In this document: positions 55,514-64,000 of the stretch, one piece after another
Numbering within the stretch: position 1 is the first letter of the stretch
How the letters are laid out: each line of letters opens with the position of its first letter
Assembly: GCF_020966775.1 (NCBI RefSeq)
Contig: NZ_JAJKFV010000001.1
Location: 1 to 64,000 of the forward strand
From: Rhodopirellula halodulae
GTDB taxonomy: Bacteria > Planctomycetota > Planctomycetia > Pirellulales > Pirellulaceae
Length of the DNA stretch: 64,000 nucleotides
Direction: 5' to 3'
Notes under the pieces: model-generated
Told to the model about the DNA's origin: nothing
The model's database searches: none
What the model saw: the letters and a program-made list of their open reading frames with translations, nothing else
Translations under genes and position numbers: made by a program

Positions 55514-56845
55514 ATGGTTTCCAGACCTCTTCGCGTCGGGTTGGTCGCGTGGCACGCGCTTCCGGCCATCGTGCCGACGGATGATTCCGGAGGCCTTGCT
55601 GGCGGACGCTCTCCAGGAAAGCCGAAGTACGGTGAATCGTTTGGAGGGTTGGAAACAGCAATCTGGACGTTGGCTCGGCACATGGCGAAGTTGCCTGGTA
55701 TCGAGCCCGTTTGTTTTGTGGAGGCGACTGCTGCACGCAATGGCAGTCAGCCGTGGCCAAAGGAGGTGGACGGTGTCCGTTTGGCGATTCACGTCCAGCG
55801 TTTCAAAGCGATCCGACACGAAGTGGGGGAGTGCGTGGACTTCGGGGCTAAACGAATCAAGAGGTTTTCGCCGAAGCTTCTGTGGCAGCTCCCCCTTCTG
55901 ATGGCGACGAGGCCGTTTCGCTCTCGCGATCCGGTCGATTCGTTGCCCGATCCACGACTTTTCGATCAAGCTGTCGATGCTTGGATCGCTTTTGGTGTGA
56001 CGGCATCCAGCTCTCGCGTGGTTGCTACGGCGGACCGGGAACGCACGCCTTGTTTTGTGTGCATTCGGTCCAATGCGGGGCTTGAGGATGGTTTGTTGGG
56101 CGACGATGAATACAAGAATGAGTGCGGTGACACTGCGTCCGCTCGTCGGTACGCATTGTTGCAGGCTGATCACGTTGTCTGTCAAAGCCAATGGCAATTG
56201 GACCGTCTTCGCGAGGTGTTTCATCGTGATGGTTTACTTGCTCGCAATCCGATTGATTGCAGGGAGTGGCGTCCTCCTTGGAAGGTCGACGTGCCCGAGT
56301 CGTTAGCGGCCCCATTCGATGTGCTTTGGGTTGGGCGCTACGATGATTTTCACAAGCAACCAAAGCTTATGTTGGAGGCGGCGAAAAAGTTGCCTCATCG
56401 ATCGATCAAGATGATCGTCAATCCGTTTGATCCACGAGTGGAGGCTGAGGTCCGGCAGTCGGTGCCGAGCAATGTGGAACTCATCGATCGAGTTCCCTTT
56501 GAGCAGATGCCAGCCGTATTTGGGGCCGCGCGGACGTTCGTTTCAACTGGCAGTCTTCGGCACGAGGGGTTCCCAAATGTGCTGCTACAAGCTGCCGCTT
56601 CTCACACTCCCATCGTATCGCTTTCCGATCACGACCAGTTTTTGCAGCGATCGGGCGCTGGCGTGACGAGCAGCGAATCGTTGGACGACTTGCCTCGCCT
56701 GATCGAGCAACAGATCACTGAGCCGACGGTGAGTTGGAGTCGCGTCGATGATTACCTGCAGCAGTTCCATCAGGCCGACGCGATCGCATCGCAGTTCGCC
56801 GTTTGGATTCAAACCGCGATCGAATCAAAACGCACGCCCGGTTAG
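55514..56845 (+). CDS. Glycosyltransferase, GT4 (GT-B fold)
   Basis: The protein is 443 aa from ATG 55514 (TTG 55496 is a longer alternative). The N-terminal acceptor domain has YGESFGGLETAIWTLARHM. The donor domain shows DVLWVGRYDDFHKQPKLMLEAAKKL, DRVPFEQMPAVFGAARTFVSTGSLRHEGFPNVLLQAAA with the EGFPNVLLEA-type nucleotide-sugar motif, and the last helix. It transfers a sugar from a nucleotide donor; the acceptor is unknown. The gene precedes the cell-surface polysaccharide genes by about 2 kb. Confidence 0.9.
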   Translation: MVSRPLRVGLVAWHALPAIVPTDDSGGLAGGRSPGKPKYGESFGGLETAIWTLARHMAKLPGIEPVCFVEATAARNGSQPWPKEVDGVRLAIHVQRFKAIRHEVGECVDFGAKRIKRFSPKLLWQLPLLMATRPFRSRDPVDSLPDPRLFDQAVDAWIAFGVTASSSRVVATADRERTPCFVCIRSNAGLEDGLLGDDEYKNECGDTASARRYALLQADHVVCQSQWQLDRLREVFHRDGLLARNPIDCREWRPPWKVDVPESLAAPFDVLWVGRYDDFHKQPKLMLEAAKKLPHRSIKMIVNPFDPRVEAEVRQSVPSNVELIDRVPFEQMPAVFGAARTFVSTGSLRHEGFPNVLLQAAASHTPIVSLSDHDQFLQRSGAGVTSSESLDDLPRLIEQQITEPTVSWSRVDDYLQQFHQADAIASQFAVWIQTAIESKRTPG

Positions 56846-56906
56846 AGCATGCAAGCCGTCGTCAGCTGGTTATTGCCAGTGACAAATCAATCATCCCGAT
56901 CACAAA

Positions 56907-58583
56907 TCAATCATCAACGAACAGGTGCTTGGGATTGACGGTGAGGTACCACTCTTTCCACGCTTTTTCGGCTTGGCGGAGTTCCACGTCCGTCGGTTTG
57001 TTTGGCATCCCAAATCCTTCAAACTTCCGGCTGATGAACCGAAGTCCATCGCGCGCGTAGCGTTGAACGGACGTATCCGGATCGCTCAATGCGAAGATCA
57101 ATGCCGGAACCACTCGCATTTCATCGCTTTTGCCAAGGAGGCGGGCCGCCACGCGTCGAGCTTGATAGGACTGGCTGCCGCGGACCAGTCGTTCCAGTCG
57201 ATCCAGCTGAGCTCGTCGCTCTTTCGGATCGGTCGCCAGTTGCATGTCTTCGGGAAGGGATTTGCCCTCGAGTGCCGAGTTGCCATCGTCCTCCAACGCC
57301 GACAACAAGTCGACCACCGATTGTCCAACCGGTTCACCTTTGATCTGTGCTCCTTCGCGACGAATTTTTGTTGTGTCTTTGGGAAGGCCTTGCCCGCCGG
57401 CGAGGCTTCCGGTGCTCGCTGCAGCGATCGATCTTTGGGTGCTTCGAATGAGGAATAGGATTGCGAAGCAAGTTCCAGCCACTGGTCCGGAATGGTCTGC
57501 GTCTTCCACTCCCCAGCCGCCTGTCTTGGGATCTTGGTAGCCCATCAGAGCTTCGACACCCTGGTTGTACCAGGAAGGGCTTTCGTCGGGTTTGTTTCCC
57601 AACGCGATCTCCTTGAAGCTTTCGTAACGCTCTTGGGTGTAGAGCTGATAGTAGTAGTAGTCTTTCGCTTTGCGTTTGTATTCGTTGCTCGCAAGATACT
57701 GATCAGATGCCTTGATGGCATTGAGGACTTTGTCATCGCTGACAGTGACACCTCTGCGTCGTTCAGCATTCTCGTCTGGAACGTAAAGTTTGATTGCCTT
57801 GGGTGCACCGGGGAAGGCTGACATGTCAGTCCGAGCGGCATCCCCCCACAAACGCAACGCATCGCCCGCGATCAGGATGCTGCTTCCGCCCGCGTAGGCC
57901 ATTGCGGGATAGACATCGGTCTGACGCATATTCGGACGACCTTGGCCCGGGTCTTGGGCTTGGTAAGGCCATCCGCCGCTGGGGTCTTGGACACGGATCA
58001 GCCATTTGGCACAGGCGGCTACTCGTTTGTAGTCCAGTGGTATTCCCGCATGGTCCAGTGTCCAAATGGCGAGAACTCCATACTGCGTCTGCGAAATGTC
58101 ACCAGTCTTGTGGCCGATGTAGCTGAAAGCTCCGTTGGGGTATTGCAGCTCGTAAAGAAAGCTTTGGAGCGTTTTGAGTTCCGATTTGTATTTCTCTTTG
58201 TCGACCTCCGCCAGCAGCATGACTGCGACGGCTGTGGAATACACTTCAAAGCTAATGCCCGGGGCATTGCGTTTTCCACTTCGAATCACGCCCACCATTG
58301 TTCTGGCAGCCGCAATTCCTTGCTGAACCACTGGAGCCGTGGGGTCGTGCTTGACTTTAAAATGGGTGTACGCGACCAGGGCACGCTCTCCCAATCCCCC
58401 AGCAAACCCGGCTGTTCCGTAGTGGTACTCTTGGGCGTCAGCGTTTTCGAGGTAGACCAAACCCCTGTCCACCATGCTGACGACCTTCGGGTCAAAGGGC
58501 GTGTACGCAGATGCCGATCGAGTTGGCAGGCTGTTAATGGCTGCGAAACTGACGAGTGCCCCAAAAAGGGTTCTGGCTATCAT
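56907..58583 (-). CDS. Secreted terpene-cyclase-fold repeat protein with HEAT-like tail
   Basis: The 558-aa product has a signal peptide (MIARTLFGALVSFAAINSLPTRSASA). The body has prenyltransferase/squalene-oxidase-type repeats of an alpha/alpha barrel: YPNGAFSYIGHKTGDISQTQYGVLAIW, QDPSGGWPYQAQDPG and QDPKTGGWGVEDADHSGPVAGTCFAI. The DxDD catalytic motif of hopene cyclases is absent, so it is not an obvious cyclase. The last 130 residues show HEAT-like repeats (ARRVAARLLGKSDEM..PALIFALSDPD). The frame continues upstream, over a perfect hairpin, without signal logic. A 20-bp tandem duplication lies across the stop codon. Confidence 0.8.
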   Translation of the reverse strand: MIARTLFGALVSFAAINSLPTRSASAYTPFDPKVVSMVDRGLVYLENADAQEYHYGTAGFAGGLGERALVAYTHFKVKHDPTAPVVQQGIAAARTMVGVIRSGKRNAPGISFEVYSTAVAVMLLAEVDKEKYKSELKTLQSFLYELQYPNGAFSYIGHKTGDISQTQYGVLAIWTLDHAGIPLDYKRVAACAKWLIRVQDPSGGWPYQAQDPGQGRPNMRQTDVYPAMAYAGGSSILIAGDALRLWGDAARTDMSAFPGAPKAIKLYVPDENAERRRGVTVSDDKVLNAIKASDQYLASNEYKRKAKDYYYYQLYTQERYESFKEIALGNKPDESPSWYNQGVEALMGYQDPKTGGWGVEDADHSGPVAGTCFAILFLIRSTQRSIAAASTGSLAGGQGLPKDTTKIRREGAQIKGEPVGQSVVDLLSALEDDGNSALEGKSLPEDMQLATDPKERRAQLDRLERLVRGSQSYQARRVAARLLGKSDEMRVVPALIFALSDPDTSVQRYARDGLRFISRKFEGFGMPNKPTDVELRQAEKAWKEWYLTVNPKHLFVDD

Positions 58584-59032
58584 CGGGAGCCTTCGAGCGT
58601 ATGGTGGTTGGCAGATGATCGGGCGAATTCGTTCTCGCTCATCGTTTGTTCGATCGAGGTTGCTGGAAGATTGCATAGCAGTCCCCCTCGGTGGGGTTGC
58701 GACTTCGGTGGGAACAAATCTGGTCGAAACGAAGGGCAATTTGTTTCGCGGCAACGAGACGCCGCGAAACAATTTCTTCAAACCGGTTGGATGAATTGGC
58801 AGATGAGGTTGGTGAAGAGACCGAGTGAGTTTCATCGGGTTACCAAGTATAACGTACACACACTGTTTTTCGCAACGAAAAGCGGCTGCTTCTCGTGGTG
58901 GACGGGCTCGATCAACCCTTCTGATCGACGTAATTGAAGTGGCTGGACGATTGGCGTCGTCGTTCCCAGTGAGCTCGGGCAATCGTCGCTCCGATCCAAT
59001 TCGTCGTATTCGACAAGAAAGGAACTCGTGTT
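58584..59032. other. Divergent intergenic region with a perfect 12-bp hairpin
   Basis: Between the divergent repeat-protein and GT-C genes, 449 bp contain no gene I trust. A perfect inverted repeat, TTGTTTCGCGGC (58741-58752) and GCCGCGAAACAA (58761-58772) around AACGAGAC, is the main feature and could be an operator or an mRNA leader structure. Confidence 0.6.
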
Positions 59033-61348
59033 GTGCGAGATGAAGAAAGTGACGGTTCGAACCCTTCTTTTCCTTGGATTTCTGCTTCCGTTGCCGGGCT
59101 AGCGATTTTTTCTGGCTTGTTATCCTTCGTTCCGGACGAGTGGGCGACGAAGGTGATTGCTATTGGTGACGGGCAGACGGCAAGCTTGTTGGCGGCCAAA
59201 CTGCAGCCACTGCTCATCCCAATTTGCTTGTTGGGAGGCGGCGTCGCCGTAGTTCTGTGGTCGCTGCGATCGAGTGCTGAGCGGTTCTATTGGCGGCGAT
59301 TGCATGATTGGCTGAGCCAGACAATCGAGGTTCCGACTTCGGCGAGCCTGTCATCTGCTCGATGGACGTGGTCGGAGCATTTGAATTGGGCGTCGTCGGC
59401 TGTTGTCGCGGTGTTGCTTTACGACTGGAGGACTTTGTTCTGGGGATTCTTTGAGAGCGACGACTACACGATGGTTGAAGTGGCCCGGGATGGAGAGTTT
59501 CCAATTTCGTTGTTGTCAACTCACAATGACCACGTGCTCCCATTGCTGCGTTTGGAGTACTCCGTTTTCTACGAATCGTTCGCGGGGGAACCGTTCGCAT
59601 ACAACTTGGGGGTCCTCCTTTCGTTTGTGATGATGCTCTACTCAGGTTGCATTCTGCTTCGTGTTTGCGGACTCAATCGAATCTGCACATTCTCGTTCCT
59701 GTTCTTGTGCATCAATTGGTCTCTGTGGGGTGAATTCACGGCAGGGTCTTACATCCTGCAAAAATACATGCAGATCACGACCTGTGGCCTACTAGCGTGT
59801 TGGGCTTGGGTTCGTTGGGGAATGACAAGGCGGAAACGGTACTTCCTAGGTAGCGTCGGTGCGGTAGCGGTGGCTTGTTTCATGAATCCGAGTGGGTATT
59901 GGGTGCCATGCGCTGCGATTGTCTTTGGATTGTCTCGATTGCTTTCTCAGCAAGGTACAGAAGCAGTGAAGGAGGTGGTAAATGAAGGTGCTCCGTACGT
60001 ATTGTCTGTCGTTGCTGTAGTGACGATTTCGGTGCTCCTCTACACGTACGCCTATTCGCTTCCTGGTAACCAAGAGTTCATGACTTTGACGGATGACCCG
60101 CTCACAGCTTCAGGGTTTGTTCTGCAGTTCTGGTTGTTCGTGTCAACTTTGATTGCAACCGTGTTTTTCCCCTTGCCGCATCACTTTGACAAAGTCGGAT
60201 TGTTGGTGCCCTTCCTCGTTTCGGTTGCAGTTGTCGCTGGCATTACGTTGAACTGTTGTGTTCGTGGATTGTCAAGAGAACTGAAGGCGACAGCTCTGGC
60301 CATGGGCATGATTGTCTTAGGAATCTCAGCCATGGTTTGTTTGGGGCGACCCATGCCGGGTATCCACTACATCGTTGCGGCGAAGTATCTCGGCCCCGCC
60401 TATGTTTGGTTTTGTTTGGTCGTTGCACTTGGTTTGCAAGGGTTCTGGAACAGAACTGCTGCTCGCGAGCGATCTTATTGGCTAACAACGCAAATGATCG
60501 TTTGCATTCTTGCGGTTGCACTGCTTGGACACGGGGTTGTGGAGTTGGGGGCGCGAGCCGATCTGCCGTTTTTGGATCGTGACGTCTGCCGAAACAGCAA
60601 GCTCCGTGAGCAGATTCGAGAACGGCTTGCGATCGCAAGATTGCGTACTGACGTTGTTTCTGAGTTGGAAAGGTCGACGGAAGGACATCTTTATCTACCC
60701 GATCTAACGGGTGACGCGATCGCTGATGTGCTTCCAGAATTGGCATTTCCTTGGGGAGAGAAGCCATCACTGGGAATGTTGATGCCAATGTTAGAATCCA
60801 GTCCAAGAAGCGTCACTTGCCTACCGCTGGAGGCGGAATCTGGCGATGAGGACGCAATTCATTCGGTTGCACTCGCGAGCGAGGTGTCGCCATCATTCTT
60901 TGAAAAGCTGGGAACAAACGAATTGTTGCGGCGGATTGCATTCGCACCGGTTGCGCTTCACGCAAACACATTTGATGAGCAGGGCGAACAAAAAATCGAG
61001 CGGAAGGTGGGCAACGACGGAAACCGGTTGTATCAACCACTCATGATCGACGACGCGAATGGGGTGACGAAACTCTCGCTGGCGAATGGCTCATGGCAGC
61101 CTTCTCGTTACGCACATCTTCGACTCAAGTTGAATCGACCGAGCAATGAAACGCCGATTATGAAGGTGCGGGGTGATTTCGACACAATGGTGTCGCACCC
61201 GATCGTGATCCAACAAGATTCTGAATCGGAGATTGCTTTGGATTTGGCTCAATTGTTCGAATATAGCTGCAGTGGCAAGGTTGAGTCTCTTGAATTGTCA
61301 CTCGAGCAATCAAACGCCCCGTTTGTTGAAGAGGCTTCGCTGAGATGA
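59033..61348 (+). CDS. Multi-pass membrane protein, GT-C glycosyltransferase-like
   Basis: The 771-aa product has about ten to twelve membrane helices in its first 500 residues. An external loop carries FFESDDYTMVEVA (about 145-157) and HNDHVLPLLRLEYS, in the place where GT-C enzymes keep catalytic acids. The last 250 residues form a soluble domain. GTG 59033 has AAGGA upstream. It overlaps the flippase gene as ATGA. It probably transfers or polymerises a lipid-linked sugar; the exact activity is not clear. Confidence 0.72.
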   Translation: MRDEESDGSNPSFPWISASVAGLAIFSGLLSFVPDEWATKVIAIGDGQTASLLAAKLQPLLIPICLLGGGVAVVLWSLRSSAERFYWRRLHDWLSQTIEVPTSASLSSARWTWSEHLNWASSAVVAVLLYDWRTLFWGFFESDDYTMVEVARDGEFPISLLSTHNDHVLPLLRLEYSVFYESFAGEPFAYNLGVLLSFVMMLYSGCILLRVCGLNRICTFSFLFLCINWSLWGEFTAGSYILQKYMQITTCGLLACWAWVRWGMTRRKRYFLGSVGAVAVACFMNPSGYWVPCAAIVFGLSRLLSQQGTEAVKEVVNEGAPYVLSVVAVVTISVLLYTYAYSLPGNQEFMTLTDDPLTASGFVLQFWLFVSTLIATVFFPLPHHFDKVGLLVPFLVSVAVVAGITLNCCVRGLSRELKATALAMGMIVLGISAMVCLGRPMPGIHYIVAAKYLGPAYVWFCLVVALGLQGFWNRTAARERSYWLTTQMIVCILAVALLGHGVVELGARADLPFLDRDVCRNSKLREQIRERLAIARLRTDVVSELERSTEGHLYLPDLTGDAIADVLPELAFPWGEKPSLGMLMPMLESSPRSVTCLPLEAESGDEDAIHSVALASEVSPSFFEKLGTNELLRRIAFAPVALHANTFDEQGEQKIERKVGNDGNRLYQPLMIDDANGVTKLSLANGSWQPSRYAHLRLKLNRPSNETPIMKVRGDFDTMVSHPIVIQQDSESEIALDLAQLFEYSCSGKVESLELSLEQSNAPFVEEASLR

Positions 61349-62733
61349 ACGATGACGTTCCTGCGGAGCAACGGTCTTGGCCGCGACGTATTCTGAATCG
61401 ATTGGAGGTGGACCGCGCGACGTTCTATGCCGTCGCAACACGCTACTGGCAATTCCTTTCCGGGCCTGTGACGCTCTGGTTGGTGGTTCAGTTCTTCTCG
61501 CCGGAGATCCAAGGGTTCTATATGACATTTTGGTCTGTGATCGGGCTACAGATGTTCTTTGAACTAGCATTTCCGCAGACGATCGTGACGATGACCAGTC
61601 ATTTATGGAGCGATTTGGACCTGGATGAACACCGGCGTTTGATTGGTGAGAAGGATGCTGTCTCCCGCTTGACTCATTTGATACGCATTTCGGTGTTGGT
61701 TCAGGTGGCTCTCGCCGCGTCATTTGCAATTCTGGCGAGTGCATTTGGGCTATGGTTTTTCTCTGATGATCCGGCTGCCGATGTGATCAATTGGAGGTTG
61801 CCTTGGTTAACATTGGTTGGTCTCTCGTCAATCGCGTTCGCACTGATTCCCTTCCTGGCAGTGCTAGAGGGGTGCGGTCAAGTTCGCGAGATTCACAAGC
61901 TGAATTTGCTGCGAGGGGTTGCGGGAAGTGCGTTTGTTTGGCTTGCAATTCCTCTTGGAGCTGAGCTCTGGGTCCCAGCGATTGCGACGGCGGTTCGTTT
62001 AGTTTGTGAGGTTGGTTGGCTGTTGGGTAAGTTTCCGCGTTTCTTCTATGCGTTTACAAAATCACCAATGCACGCGAAGGTTGCTTGGCGGCAGGAGATA
62101 TGGCCGTTTCAGTCCAAAATGATGGTGAAAGGATTTTTTCACTATTTCAATGCAGATGTGATGCTTCCGATTCTCTTTCGGTATCAAGATTCGGTTGCTG
62201 CTGGGCAGTTCGGGATGACCTGGAACATTGTGCAGTCGATTCGCATGGCCTGTTCATCGTGGGTCCGAACGAGGGTTCCGCATTTTGGGGTTTTGATCGC
62301 TAGGAAAGAGTACGCTGAGCTTGACCGGATTTTTTTTCGAGTCGGCAAGATTGCTTTAGCGTTGATGTTCATTCTTGGAGCGATCTTTTTGCTCGGAGTG
62401 TTCGGTTTGGGTTACTTCGATTGTCGGTATGCCCATCGGTTTCTGTCTGCAGAACCAACTGCCCTGCTGATCATTGGGTTGTGGATGGCGCTGGTTTTTG
62501 AATTTCAGTGGCTCTATCTGCATGCGCACGGAAAATCACCGTATTTGATTCTGAATTTGATCGGCTGTTGTCTTAGCGGTCTTTTGTTTTGGTGGAGCGG
62601 GTTTCAATATGGCGTGATGGGCATGAGTGTTGCTTTCTTGTTCATGCAAGGAGTTGTTTACTTGCCCCTCTCAACCGTCGGATGGATCCATCTCCGGAAG
62701 CAATGGCACGAGCAGGCAGCCGAACATCCATGA
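61345..62733 (+). CDS. Polysaccharide flippase-like membrane protein (Wzx/MATE-like)
   Basis: The 462-aa product has about 12 to 14 membrane helices in paired bundles, with features such as GFYMTFWSVIGLQMFFELAF, KVAWRQEIWPFQSKMMVKGFFHYFN (the charged middle loop of Wzx-type proteins), and a C-terminal set of helices. It would move lipid-linked oligosaccharide across the inner membrane. The start overlaps the upstream stop by ATGA, so translation is coupled. It lies between a GT-C-like protein and a sulfatase-type membrane enzyme. Confidence 0.8.
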   Translation: MNDDVPAEQRSWPRRILNRLEVDRATFYAVATRYWQFLSGPVTLWLVVQFFSPEIQGFYMTFWSVIGLQMFFELAFPQTIVTMTSHLWSDLDLDEHRRLIGEKDAVSRLTHLIRISVLVQVALAASFAILASAFGLWFFSDDPAADVINWRLPWLTLVGLSSIAFALIPFLAVLEGCGQVREIHKLNLLRGVAGSAFVWLAIPLGAELWVPAIATAVRLVCEVGWLLGKFPRFFYAFTKSPMHAKVAWRQEIWPFQSKMMVKGFFHYFNADVMLPILFRYQDSVAAGQFGMTWNIVQSIRMACSSWVRTRVPHFGVLIARKEYAELDRIFFRVGKIALALMFILGAIFLLGVFGLGYFDCRYAHRFLSAEPTALLIIGLWMALVFEFQWLYLHAHGKSPYLILNLIGCCLSGLLFWWSGFQYGVMGMSVAFLFMQGVVYLPLSTVGWIHLRKQWHEQAAEHP

Positions 62734-62788
62734 TCGACGTGTGCTTGGCAATCTGTACTCCGTTGTGATTCGTGCTGGTGCATTGTTG

Positions 62789-64000
62789 ATGTTCGTGCGA
62801 TGGTTGCGTCCCGAAAGCTCAGCTCATTTACATCTGGGTTGGCGAAGTTTGCTGTGGGGGCAGTTGCTCGCAATTGCAGTATTGATGACGCTTGGCCGGC
62901 AAACCCACGGGTTGTTCTTGGTGCCATTGGGAAACGAAGCGGTGATACACATCGCCGCTTGGCGAGTCATTCAAGCTTCTTCACCGCTGCTGCTCCTATA
63001 TGTTCTTGGCATTTTGTCGCGAAGCAAGTTCTGGGTGGTGCCGTGTATGACTGCTTGGTGGTACCTGATCTTGTTGGATTTGGTGGTGTATCGGTGGGCG
63101 GCGATGCATGTGCTGTCGGGCGATTTCTTCAATTTGGTTCGAGAGCGTACGCTCGGGCTGTTGCCGTATCTGACTTTCGCGATGGTCTTGCGGTTCGTTG
63201 TTGCGATCTCTCTGATCGCGTTGGCGACTTGGTTGGGTTTGACGCTGGCGGATCGAACGGCGAAGTGGCTGTGTCGTCGGCAACACCGTTTCAGTTTGAT
63301 GGGAGCTTCCGTTGCGTGGGCTATGGCGGTGCTGTTGTTGGCTGCGCCAGCGTGTTGGAATTGGCCCAGCACGTTGGCTGCGATGCACGCGGAACCTTCG
63401 CGACATCCGTTTTGCGTTTTCGGATGTTTTGATCCGCGGTCGTCCGTCGTTGCGGAGGAATTCGTCGAGGGAGAGTTGCCGTTGGTGCTTCGCGAATCTG
63501 CTGTGCAGCGGCGAGCCCAGGCGATGCGTTTCAACGTTGCGTCCGCTGTTGGGACATCGGGAGTGGAGACTTCGTCGGCGGATGTGTTGTTGGTTGTGGT
63601 GGAGTCTCTGCGGCCGGAGGTGGTCGATGCGGAAGTGATGCCGAACTTGCACACGGCGGCGGAGCGTGGAGTTTGGTTGAGGAATCACTTTTCTGGCGGG
63701 AACGCCAGTTCGCTGGGGCTGTTTTCGTTGGTGAACGGGCTGGATGCGATCTGGTTCTATCGAGCGGATGTCCGGTTCGCTCCTGCGATGAATCGGTTGT
63801 TCCATCAAGCCGGCTATGAGTGCGGATTCTTTGGTGCCGCGGAAGATTGGGCGGCCTTTCAAATGGATGCGTTCATTCGCGAGGAGGTTTATGACGCCTT
63901 CAACATCAGTCCCTTCGAAGGTTTGCGTTCGGATCAGGAAGCAATCCAGGCCTGTCGATCGTTCTTGGCAAAATCTGAAAATCGCGGGCCGCGGCTGGCT
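62789..64000 (+). CDS. LTA-synthase-like membrane sulfatase/phosphotransferase, partial
   Basis: The frame is open to the window end; the last codons are beyond. From ATG 62789 (GTG 62741 and 62765 also in frame) it encodes about five membrane helices, then a sulfatase-fold domain starting ADVLLVVVESLRPE (about residue 265), with the metal-ligand Glu, and NHFSGGNASSLGLFSLVNGL, where the nucleophile is normally Thr/Ser. The pattern fits the LtaS/OpgB-type group that transfers phosphoglycerol or phosphoethanolamine to surface polymers. It follows the flippase gene by about 55 bp in the same direction. Confidence 0.8.
   Translation, partial: MFVRWLRPESSAHLHLGWRSLLWGQLLAIAVLMTLGRQTHGLFLVPLGNEAVIHIAAWRVIQASSPLLLLYVLGILSRSKFWVVPCMTAWWYLILLDLVVYRWAAMHVLSGDFFNLVRERTLGLLPYLTFAMVLRFVVAISLIALATWLGLTLADRTAKWLCRRQHRFSLMGASVAWAMAVLLLAAPACWNWPSTLAAMHAEPSRHPFCVFGCFDPRSSVVAEEFVEGELPLVLRESAVQRRAQAMRFNVASAVGTSGVETSSADVLLVVVESLRPEVVDAEVMPNLHTAAERGVWLRNHFSGGNASSLGLFSLVNGLDAIWFYRADVRFAPAMNRLFHQAGYECGFFGAAEDWAAFQMDAFIREEVYDAFNISPFEGLRSDQEAIQACRSFLAKSENRGPRLA

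Overview
The window looks like chromosome of a marine planctomycete of the Rhodopirellula/Pirellulaceae type. This is inference, not a database match. The grounds are: two DUF1559 proteins, one with a clear SHD1-like tail; many secreted sulfatase, FG-GAP, TPR, PDZ and Gfo/Idh proteins; a zinc ribbon fused to ExbD; frequent GTG and TTG starts with weak ribosome binding sites; short same-strand blocks; and GC-rich hairpin repeats between genes.

Layout. 1-2023 is an accessory, partly decayed stretch: the 3' end of a group II intron (1-101), an orphan gene, a possible second intron 5' end (987-1113) and two diverged tandem copies of a hairpin-rich repeat. 2024-4567 (minus) holds a PilT ATPase followed by a GspE/PilB paralogue whose nucleotide-binding motifs are lost. 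4952-9201 has pyrimidine-nucleoside phosphorylase and a coupled TPR/FG-GAP pair. 9448-14901 (plus) has a sulfatase, an isochorismatase-like hydrolase and two DUF1559 proteins. 14963-25551 carries CbpA-type DnaJ, a CehA/McbA-like protein without its His pair, an OleB-like hydrolase overlapping a CitG-like gene, a PDZ protein, a GNAT enzyme, MscS and SurE. 25927-37157 has csrA, mtnA, a Gfo/Idh oxidoreductase, a GDPD-like enzyme, a zinc alcohol dehydrogenase, a Tat-type small protein, Mn catalase, a large MscK-like channel and a small lipoprotein. ligA follows at 37416-39515.

39516-50646 (minus) is the most notable block. Seven genes in one direction encode a single-pass TonB/TolA-shaped protein, ExbB, two ExbD proteins (one with an N-terminal zinc ribbon), an 1121-residue membrane-anchored beta-propeller protein, a TPR/solute-binding fusion and a secreted protein. 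No TonB-dependent receptor or ABC permease is present. It looks like a proton-motive-force-driven envelope machine of unknown task and is my best candidate for an undescribed system.

50820-64000 has tRNA-Phe(GAA), an alanine/glycine:cation symporter, a phosphodiesterase-like protein, DusB, a GT4 glycosyltransferase, a secreted terpene-cyclase-fold/HEAT protein, and a surface-polysaccharide group (GT-C-like membrane protein, flippase, LTA-synthase-like sulfatase) that runs off the window end.

Limits: all family calls come from reading motifs. No alignment, profile search or folding program was run. Starts were trimmed by signal peptides, overlaps, ribosome binding sites and family length.
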